Assembly (NCBI GenBank): GCA_031268115.1
Contig: JAIRXV010000378.1
Location: 1-11,077, forward strand
DNA from: Bifidobacteriaceae bacterium
Lineage (GTDB): Bacteria; Actinomycetota; Actinomycetes; Actinomycetales; WQXJ01
Length of the DNA stretch: 11,077 nucleotides
Direction of reading: 5' to 3'
A program made the position numbers and the translations under genes. The number at the start of each line of letters is the position of its first letter. Position 1 is the first letter of the stretch. The notes beneath the pieces were generated by a model. It was not told where the DNA came from, searched no databases, and was given only the letters and a program-made list of their open reading frames with translations. Of the stretch, positions 6,196 to 11,077 are shown piece by piece.

Positions 6196-7497
6196 TTATC
6201 GCCGCGACTGGCCTTGGGGAGGGGGGAGCGGCATCGTCGGGAAGGCGCGTCGTCCGACCACGACGATCATGGCGCCCACCAGGAAAAGCGTTGCACCCAC
6301 CCAGGGCACCGCGGGTAGGCCCCAACGGTCCAGCACCCAGCCGCCAATCCCGGCCCCAGCTGCGATCCCACCATTGGATGTGGCGTTGATCCACGCTCCT
6401 GCCAACTCTGGCGCGAATGCGCGGGTTCGGACCGCCGCGCTTTGGAACAGTGCCCCCACCGGGCCAAACGCTGTTGCCCACAACGCACCGGCGATCAAGA
6501 CCGGGACCAGGGCGGGCAACGCGATTCCGATTCCGACAAGGCCTGCGGCGCAGGCAATCAGGATTGTGAGGGCGCTGGCGCGGGGGCGACGGTCGAGTTG
6601 GGGCGCCGCCAACCAGATTCCCACAAGCCCGAGGGCACCGAAGCCGAACAGGATTGGCGCCAGGCCCGAGCTCGACACCCCGGATCGCAACAGCAGCACG
6701 GTCACGTACGTATAGGCCACGTAGTGCCCAGCAAAGGTCGGGGCGTTGGCCCCGATCGCGGCGATCGCATCGCGGGGTCGGCCGCGGACGCCATCGTCGG
6801 TGCCGGGGCCACGGGGCACATCCGGCAGAAACAGGACGATGCCGGCGCTCGCCGCACCCATCAACCCCACCAAGGCCGCGAACGCCCAGCGCCAGCCCAC
6901 GGCATCGGCCAGAGCGGTCACAAACGGCACTCCCAGCAGAAAGCCCGCAGACGCGCCCGCCGAGGCCAACGCCAACGCCCAGCCCGTGCGTTCGGGCGAA
7001 ACGAGGCGAGCCGCGTAGCCGATGCAACAGGAGAAGAACAAGGCATGGGTGACGCCGCCGAGTGCCCGGCCGACCGCCAACGCCGCGAAGGCCGGCGCTG
7101 TGGCGCAGACCAGGCTGCTTGCGCAATAGCAGGCGGTGGCGGCCAGGAGCAGCCGTTTGCCGGGCAGGCGGCGGGTCGCGTGAGTGATTGGGACCGCCAG
7201 CGTCGCGACAATCACCGCGTAGAGGCTGACCAAGAGGCCGGTCTGGGTCTCGGAGGCGGAGAACGCGGTCGCTATCGCCGGCAGTAGCCCAACGGGCGCC
7301 ATTTCGGTGCTCACCCCGGCGAACGCGCAAAACGCCAATACCGCCAGGCCAGCGGTGGGGGAAACACACCGAACGCTTGGATCGGACCCGGGCGAGGCGG
7401 GTCTGGACACAGGCAAATCGGGACCGGGACCGGCCGGACCGGGCGCAGGCAAAGCGGCATCGCCGTTTGTTCCTTTCTCGCGGCCGTTAGTCCCCAT
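6196..7497 (-). CDS. Major facilitator superfamily transporter, DHA1 / sugar-efflux or drug-efflux type
   Basis: A 433-residue polytopic protein with about twelve hydrophobic segments after a Pro/Gly-rich N-terminal tail of about 47 residues. Recognisable DHA1 features are T-E-M-A-P-V-G-L-L-P-A-I-A at the end of helix 1 (64-76), a motif-A-like loop between helices 2 and 3 (P-I-T-H-A-T-R-R-L-P-G-K-R, 103-115) and a helix-5 motif-C-like stretch, G-A-S-A-G-F-L-L-G-V-P, followed by G-W-R-W-A-F. AraJ/Cmx-like relatives export sugars or antibiotics by proton antiport; the substrate here is not readable. The start is well supported: AAAGGAG lies about 8 bp before ATG 7497. It diverges from a ROK regulator across 86 bp, so control by that protein is likely, and the first lipoprotein gene follows downstream on the same strand. 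Confidence 0.88.
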   Translation of the reverse strand: MGTNGREKGTNGDAALPAPGPAGPGPDLPVSRPASPGSDPSVRCVSPTAGLAVLAFCAFAGVSTEMAPVGLLPAIATAFSASETQTGLLVSLYAVIVATLAVPITHATRRLPGKRLLLAATACYCASSLVCATAPAFAALAVGRALGGVTHALFFSCCIGYAARLVSPERTGWALALASAGASAGFLLGVPFVTALADAVGWRWAFAALVGLMGAASAGIVLFLPDVPRGPGTDDGVRGRPRDAIAAIGANAPTFAGHYVAYTYVTVLLLRSGVSSSGLAPILFGFGALGLVGIWLAAPQLDRRPRASALTILIACAAGLVGIGIALPALVPVLIAGALWATAFGPVGALFQSAAVRTRAFAPELAGAWINATSNGGIAAGAGIGGWVLDRWGLPAVPWVGATLFLVGAMIVVVGRRAFPTMPLPPPQGQSRR

Positions 7498-7583
7498 GAG
7501 TTCGCTCCTTTGTCCGATGCCGGCCCTCGTCCAACCTTTCCTCGTTGCCCGAGTATATTGCTACCGTGGCAGGATAGCGAACC
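7498..7583. promoter_or_regulatory. Divergent promoter region between the transporter and the ROK regulator
   Basis: The 86-bp gap holds overlapping -10-like boxes on opposite strands: TATATT (7554-7559, +) and TATACT (7557-7552, -). No good -35 element is visible for either. An imperfect inverted repeat, TTGCTA (7558-7563) and TAGCGAA (7575-7581), lies beside them and could be the ROK operator. A protein bound here would cover both promoters. The assignment is by position and eye only. Confidence 0.35.
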
Positions 7584-8942
7584 GTGACCCGCCACGCGCC
7601 CGACTGGCCCCTCCGGGCGGACCTTGATCTCACCGGCGCCCCGGCCACCAGTACGGATCCCGCCGGTGTGGCTTCGGGCGAACCGCCAGTGCGCGTGGCA
7701 CAACCGAGTTCCAAGCGCGGTCCCCTGACTGGCAAACCGGCGGCAGCTCACCGGCCGCCCACTAAGGCGCCGGACCGTGCCGCGCGCCAACGCTGGTCCA
7801 CTGCCTCGGATTTGCTTCGGCTTGTCCACGCCCAACCGGGCATCACTCGCACCGAGGCCTGCGAGCGCCTAGGGCTCGCCAGCGGAGCGGCGGCCGAGTT
7901 GATCGAACGGCTTCGCCGCGCCCACCTCATCGGTGAGCGTCGAGCCAAACGCGACGCACCCGGGCGCCCAACTACGGTCCTCACCGCCCATCCCGACGGC
8001 CCGCTGGCTCTGGTGATCGAGCTGAGCATGGCCGGATGGCGCATCTGGTGCGGGGACCTGGACGGCAGCGTGAGCGAGGTCGCGGCCAGCTCTTACGGCA
8101 ACCAGGATCCAGCGGGCTTCCTCCCCGGCATCGCCAAGGCGGCCGCGACCGCTGCACGTGGGTATGGGAACCGCGTCCGGACTGTTGCGGCCGCGGTGGC
8201 CGGAACAGTCAGCGGCACGCGGCTCCTCCAATTCTCCACACGAGGCTGGGACGAGGCCGACCTCAGCGTCTTGACCAGCCGTTTTCCTTCCAACTCCGCT
8301 CCCTTGCTGTTGGCCGGGAACGATGCCGCGTTGGCTGGCCTGGCCGAGGCCCGCGGGGGTGCCGCGCGGGGCGCGCGCGTGGCGCTGCACCTGCTGGTGG
8401 CCGTGGGCGTGGGCGGCGCCCTCATCGTGGACGGCCAAATGGTGGCCGGGGCGCAGGGCGCCGGCGGCGAATACGGGCACCTGCCCCTGGGAGACCCAGG
8501 GCTCCAATGCCCTTGTGGCGCTCGCGGATGCTGGGATCTCATGGTGGACGGGCGGGCCCTCGCCCGCCATCGCGGCGATGCGCCGCCCACGGATCCCCTC
8601 GCCTACGCCCGCAACCTCCTGAACCGCCTTCGCCCCGGAACCGATTCGCGCGACCGCGCGGCCGCGGAACTCACGGCGCGGGACCTGGGGGCCGGCATCG
8701 GCGGATTGGCCAACGCCCACGATCCGGACATCATCACCGTCGGAGGAATCGCCCCTAACCTCCGGGCCGCCGCCCCGGACGCTTTCAACGAGGCATACCT
8801 CGCCGGTCTGATGACATTCCACCGCCGCAACCCGCCCCCGGTGCTGGACGCCACTTACGGCGACGAAGGCCCGGTGCGCGGCGCCCTAGCGCTCGCGTTC
8901 GATGAGATCACCAGCCCCGCATCCCTCGCCACGTGGGTTTGA
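7584..8942 (+). CDS. ROK-family transcriptional regulator
   Basis: A 452-residue protein starting at GTG, with AGGA 9 bp upstream. Residues 1-about 70 are a Pro/Ala-rich, probably disordered extension. A winged helix-turn-helix follows (about 72-120: GITRTEACERLGLASGAAAE). The ROK domain fills the rest: G-N-D-A-A at 245-249, V-G-V-G-G-A-L-I-V-D-G (273-283), G-G-E-Y-G-H (294-299) and the zinc motif C-P-C-G-A-R-G-C (C309, C311, C316, with H299). The D-x-G-G-T phosphate-binding motif of ROK kinases is absent at about 144-163, so it should be a sugar-responsive repressor rather than a kinase. The usual E-N-D motif reads G-N-D. The N-terminal extension makes it longer than many NagC/Mlc-like regulators, so a later start is possible. 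It probably controls the divergent transporter and itself; the effector sugar is unknown. Confidence 0.9.
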   Translation: MTRHAPDWPLRADLDLTGAPATSTDPAGVASGEPPVRVAQPSSKRGPLTGKPAAAHRPPTKAPDRAARQRWSTASDLLRLVHAQPGITRTEACERLGLASGAAAELIERLRRAHLIGERRAKRDAPGRPTTVLTAHPDGPLALVIELSMAGWRIWCGDLDGSVSEVAASSYGNQDPAGFLPGIAKAAATAARGYGNRVRTVAAAVAGTVSGTRLLQFSTRGWDEADLSVLTSRFPSNSAPLLLAGNDAALAGLAEARGGAARGARVALHLLVAVGVGGALIVDGQMVAGAQGAGGEYGHLPLGDPGLQCPCGARGCWDLMVDGRALARHRGDAPPTDPLAYARNLLNRLRPGTDSRDRAAAELTARDLGAGIGGLANAHDPDIITVGGIAPNLRAAAPDAFNEAYLAGLMTFHRRNPPPVLDATYGDEGPVRGALALAFDEITSPASLATWV

Positions 8943-8957
8943 GGCGTCACCACCCCA

Positions 8958-8977
8958 GGGGGTTCTAGGACTCCCCC
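8958..8977. terminator. Possible weak bidirectional hairpin between convergent genes
   Basis: GGGGG (8958-8962) can pair with CCCCC (8973-8977) around a 10-nt loop between the end of the ROK gene and the end of the small gene on the other strand. The stem is short, the loop large and there is no U-run. The placement is the main argument. Confidence 0.25.
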
Positions 8978-9159
8978 GGCTCCTTGGTCTCGCTGGAGGG
9001 CGGCGGGTCCGAGGGCTTCGTGTGGCGGTCTACGTACCCGCTCATCTTGTCCGAGCCCGATTCCATCGCGGTTGTGGCCGCCCTCAGCGCGGCGCCGGTA
9101 AACCGCAGCGTTGCCTTCGCGAATTTGCCAATCACGTTTCCGTCTGAGCCGTTTGCCAT
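8965..9159 (-). CDS. Small protein of 64 residues, unknown function
   Basis: ATG 9159 is preceded by GAGGGG with 5-bp spacing, a good ribosome binding site, and the frame ends in TAG within the short gap after the ROK gene. The N-terminal two thirds can form an amphipathic helix rich in Ala, Thr and Lys/Arg (V-I-G-K-F-A-K-A-T-L-R-F-T-G-A-A-L-R). The last 20 residues are polar, with Pro, Ser and Glu (PSDPPPSSETKEPGES). There is no signal peptide, cysteine or recognisable domain. I do not know the family. It lies downstream of the second lipoprotein on the same strand, 237 bp away, so co-transcription is possible but not shown. Confidence 0.6.
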   Translation of the reverse strand: MANGSDGNVIGKFAKATLRFTGAALRAATTAMESGSDKMSGYVDRHTKPSDPPPSSETKEPGES

Positions 9160-9396
9160 GGCTGCCCCTCAGTGTTGCGCCGGCCCCGGCACTCTTGGCC
9201 GCAGCCCGACCCTCCCATGATGTCGCCCCACCAGGACACCCCGCAAGCGGGCAACGCTCATGCCCTCCTTATGGACGATGCCGCCTGCCGCCCCAACCGC
9301 TTGCACCTGGGTCTTCGACGCTGGCGCCACCCTCTTCCAGCCTTCTATCATCGCCTCGCCAACCCCGGGTTCGCGAGCTCCGCGCTGGATACGCCC

Positions 9397-10416
9397 TCAG
9401 CCCTTCGTGGCGCCGGCCATTTGCTCGTTTGTCTGGTCGATCGCATCATCCACGAACCCATCGACGAGCTTGCGCAGTTTCGTCAGCCGGCCAAGGTCTG
9501 GATGATCCTCGCCCGCGTCGTCCGCTGCCCAGATCTCGTCTTGCCCTTCGAACCCGATTCCCGGGAGGGCCAACGGCTGGCCATCGGGTTGCGGGGACGC
9601 CACATATGCGTCCGCGTCCACCGGCGGGCAAGCCGTCATGAGTGCACTCAATGCCTCATCGGCGATGTCGAACGGCAACAGAGCGCGGGGCCAGCTGTTG
9701 GCGGTGGCGGTGACATCAGCCAGTCCGGGGTACCCGTTCTCGCGAGCACAAGCGATCCAGGTGTTCGTGGCCTCGGCCTCCCGCTGCTTCGCGATCATCT
9801 CCTCGGCCGGATCTTCCGGAGGGCCGTACAGGAAGTAGCCCGACGATTCACGGCATTGATCCCACGGGCCGGAGTAGTCCTTGCCGTCGATCACCAGGGC
9901 GTTCTCGCCCTGGTGATCGCGTTGGAAGGCCCTCTGCTCCTCGACCGAGATCGCTTTACCGTCGGTTCCTCCGCCGCGCTGGGAGTACCCATCCGCCAAC
10001 GTCAAGATCCACGCGCCACCCACGGGCCAGATGTGGACGCCGCTGCCTTCGTCTTCGAAGAGTTCGACCGGCACCTCGGCGGCGGTCAGACAGGAATGGA
10101 ACTCCCGCGCCGCCTCTGACTGGGCGGCGTCGTAATCACTCGGGGCCGCAGCCGGACCGCTCGGCGCATCCGGATCGTCTGGCTTCCGCTCGCCCGACTC
10201 GGTGTCCGGCGTCCCCGCCGGGTTGGCAGTCTCCGCTGGCTCTGCCCCCTCGCTCTGGCCCACCCTGGGCGAGGCCGGGGTCGAGGCGCCCTGAGTCTCC
10301 AAGGTGGCGACGTCATCGTCGGCTTCAGTGCAGCCCGCACCCGTCAGCAGGCTGGCGGCAGCAATGATCGAGAGCAGCGTGCGCGCGAAGGCTGGCGGGT
10401 GCGCAATTGTCGGCAT
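9397..10416 (-). CDS. Cysteine-containing lipoprotein of unknown function, paralogue 2
   Basis: A 339-residue protein with a clean start: GGGAG lies about 6 bp before ATG 10416. The signal peptide (M-P-T-I-A-H-P-P-A-F-A-R then a hydrophobic core) ends at L-L-T-G-A-G-C, giving lipidated C29. Residues 30-about 97 are a disordered Asp/Glu/Pro/Ala/Ser tether. The globular part carries L-V-I-D-G-K-D-Y-S, C-R-E-S-S-G-Y (C188), D-P-A-E-E, E-A-E-A-T-N-T-W-I-A-C-A-R-E-N-G (C223) and T-A-C-P (C263), plus C109. These four cysteines match those of the protein at 5362-6192, so they probably form two disulfides outside the cell. Compared with that paralogue it has a longer tether, an insertion around residues 145-170 and a longer acidic C-terminal tail. 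No enzyme motif is evident. A sensor, binding or envelope role is only a guess. Confidence 0.85.
   Translation of the reverse strand: MPTIAHPPAFARTLLSIIAAASLLTGAGCTEADDDVATLETQGASTPASPRVGQSEGAEPAETANPAGTPDTESGERKPDDPDAPSGPAAAPSDYDAAQSEAAREFHSCLTAAEVPVELFEDEGSGVHIWPVGGAWILTLADGYSQRGGGTDGKAISVEEQRAFQRDHQGENALVIDGKDYSGPWDQCRESSGYFLYGPPEDPAEEMIAKQREAEATNTWIACARENGYPGLADVTATANSWPRALLPFDIADEALSALMTACPPVDADAYVASPQPDGQPLALPGIGFEGQDEIWAADDAGEDHPDLGRLTKLRKLVDGFVDDAIDQTNEQMAGATKG
9888..9919. repeat. Perfect 14-bp stem with 4-nt loop inside a coding region
   Basis: CGATCACCAGGGCG (9888-9901) is the exact reverse complement of CGCCCTGGTGATCG (9906-9919), with TTCT between. In the lipoprotein mRNA this would be a very stable hairpin with an AGAA loop, encoding D-H-Q-G-E-N-A-L-V-I-D (residues 168-178). 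It falls in the segment that the paralogue lacks or has diverged in. Confidence 0.7.
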
Positions 10417-10604
10417 AGCAGACTCCCTGCGTCGGTGGGCCGGCGCTCAGTCTGCCACGTACCCCGGACGCGTGCTCGAGGCTGCCGTCGACCCGAGAAT
10501 CGCCCGAAGGCGTCCATAAGTGAGTTGGGCGAGTGGCCGGTTGCGTCGAGATGCGAAAAAGTGGCTCTTTCGAGGGCTCTTCCCCCTGTCAGTGGGTTAG
10601 TTTT

Positions 10605-10624
10605 GGGTTCGTCGGGTGGGTGGG
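10605..10624 (+). other. G-quadruplex-type sequence
   Basis: Four GGG tracts at 10605, 10614, 10618 and 10622 are separated by loops of 6, 1 and 1 bases, matching the usual intramolecular G4 pattern. It lies 3 bp before the 26-bp inverted repeat. The G-run pattern is seen directly; folding in vivo is not shown. Confidence 0.5.
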
Positions 10625-10627
10625 TGG

Positions 10628-10756
10628 ATCGCGAGGGAAGCTGTGCATGCTTGCTCGGTGACTTCGGGCCCGAACCGGGTACCCGAGTCTGCGGTGGGTG
10701 GGTTCCCGCGCGATCAGTGCCCGACCCGTCCAAGCATGCACAGCTTCCCTCGCGAT
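10628..10756. repeat. Perfect 26-bp inverted repeat around a 77-bp spacer
   Basis: Bases 10628-10653 and 10731-10756 are exact reverse complements (arm begins ATCGCGAGGGAAGC and ends GTGCATGCTTG). The spacer contains two further perfect palindromes, TTCGGGCCCGAA (about 10663-10674) and CGGGTACCCG (about 10676-10685). There is no flanking direct duplication and no coding sequence. It could be a dispersed extragenic palindrome, a large hairpin RNA or terminator, or a non-autonomous element without a visible target duplication. Confidence 0.8.
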
Positions 10757-10979
10757 ACAGACCGGGGCGGTGAGTCGGCCTGTAGGGAACAGGTTGACTT
10801 GAATGCCGGTGTGGACGGCGAGGTCCGGGTCCGGGTCACCCGGTGGCCAGTTCCAATGGGTCGGATCTCGCCAAACGTGGGCCGATATTGGGACCCGTGA
10901 AACGCGGGCGAGGCAGAGCGTCTAGTTGCGTCCCTTAGAGTGGTGTATCGGTTGGTCCGGTGCTTGAGCCGCGTAGCGC

Positions 10980-11000
10980 GGTGACGGCCACCGGGTCACC
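10980..11000. promoter_or_regulatory. Short palindrome upstream of the last gene, possible operator or leader hairpin
   Basis: GGTGAC (10980-10985) pairs with GTCACC (10995-11000) around 9 nt, ending about 30 bp before the ribosome binding site of the following gene. The adjoining GGCCACCGGGTCACCC (10986-11001) is an almost exact inverted copy (15 of 16) of 10833-10848, so one protein could contact both places, or the two could pair in a transcript. Confidence 0.3.
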
Positions 11001-11044
11001 CTTCGAGAGACCTGTGAAATCCAACTCGAAAGGAAACGACCGCG

Positions 11045-11077
11045 ATGACCGTCGCAACCAGTATTGACCCTGCCCGC
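11045..11077 (+). CDS. Start of an unidentified gene (3'-partial)
   Basis: ATG 11045 is preceded by GAAAGGAAACGACCGCG, with AAAGGA about 10 bp upstream, a convincing ribosome binding site. Only eleven codons lie in the window, reading M-T-V-A-T-S-I-D-P-A-R. This opening is not hydrophobic, so a cytoplasmic product is likely. The function cannot be told from this much. Confidence 0.6.
   Translation, partial: MTVATSIDPAR

Larger units (their letters stand above)
10417..11044. other. Divergent intergenic region with repeat structures
   Basis: The region is 628 bp between the start of lipoprotein 2 (-) and the start of the last gene (+). It must contain promoters for both, but I see no convincing -35/-10 pair. 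Open frames across it give low-complexity products and are shadows of the repeats. Identifiable content is a G-run (10605-10624), a perfect 26-bp inverted repeat (10628-10756) and a small palindrome (10980-11000). CCGGGTCACCC occurs directly at 10831 and 10991. Confidence 0.7.

Noticed and set aside
9203..9216. 14-bp match on the opposite strand to the core of the 35-bp repeat (GGGAGGGTCGGGCT)
   Set aside because: A G/C-rich match of this length within 11 kb is not surprising, and the flanks do not continue to match.
9169..9351. 60-codon minus-strand open frame between lipoprotein 2 and the small protein, with AAGGAGGG just before an internal ATG at 9261
   Set aside because: The Shine-Dalgarno-like run is only a couple of bases from the ATG, too close to work well. 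The product has no recognisable features and overlaps the ribosome binding site of the next gene. Translation is possible but unsupported.
9172..10119. 315-codon plus-strand open frame
   Set aside because: It is the antisense shadow of lipoprotein 2, which has a signal peptide, lipobox, ribosome binding site and a paralogue.
10344..10773. Open frames on both strands across the 26-bp inverted repeat
   Set aside because: Their sequences are translations of the inverted repeat and G-run, with no start signals or domain content.
1..11077. tRNA, rRNA, CRISPR array, replication origin
   Set aside because: No T-loop-like or rRNA-like segments were seen by eye. The direct repeats present are too few and too irregularly spaced for a CRISPR array, and there is no DnaA-box cluster.

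Overview
The window is high-GC DNA with compact genes, actinobacterial-type two-component and ROK/MFS families, and GTG/TTG start codons. A high-GC actinobacterium is the best reading, but nothing here fixes the genus. No rRNA, tRNA, CRISPR array or intact insertion sequence is visible.

Layout. (1) Positions 1-1200 (+) hold the 3' end of a large surface protein made of bacterial Ig-like domains. (2) Positions 1201-2173 are a 970-bp convergent gap with no credible gene. It contains a pair of 35-bp direct repeats, a long hairpin, short palindromes and, at 2031-2126, a 96-bp element with 19-bp terminal inverted repeats flanked by an exact CCTAAG duplication, which looks like a miniature transposable element. 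(3) Positions 2174-3948 (-) encode a NarL-type response regulator followed by its HisKA_3 sensor kinase, joined by an ATGA overlap. (4) Positions 4135-5331 (+) encode a DUF418/heparan-acetyltransferase-like membrane protein, divergent from the regulator. Two matching 14-bp sites lie 22 bp apart in the shared promoter region. (5) Positions 5362-7497 (-) carry an MFS exporter-like transporter and, 77 bp downstream of it, a lipoprotein whose start region appears frameshifted. (6) Positions 7584-8942 (+) encode a ROK-family regulator divergent from the transporter. (7) Positions 8965-10416 (-) carry a 64-residue small protein and a second, larger lipoprotein that is a clear paralogue of the first. 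(8) Positions 10417-11044 are intergenic, with a G-quadruplex-type G-run next to a perfect 26-bp inverted repeat. (9) The first 11 codons of an unknown gene close the window.

How they may work together (inference). The kinase/regulator pair probably controls the adjacent membrane protein through the shared promoter region. The ROK protein probably controls the divergent transporter and perhaps the lipoprotein behind it. The two lipoproteins share four cysteines and a W-I-A-C-A motif and form a family I do not recognise. They are the most interesting protein-level feature. The candidate MITE and the 26-bp inverted repeat are the most interesting DNA-level features.
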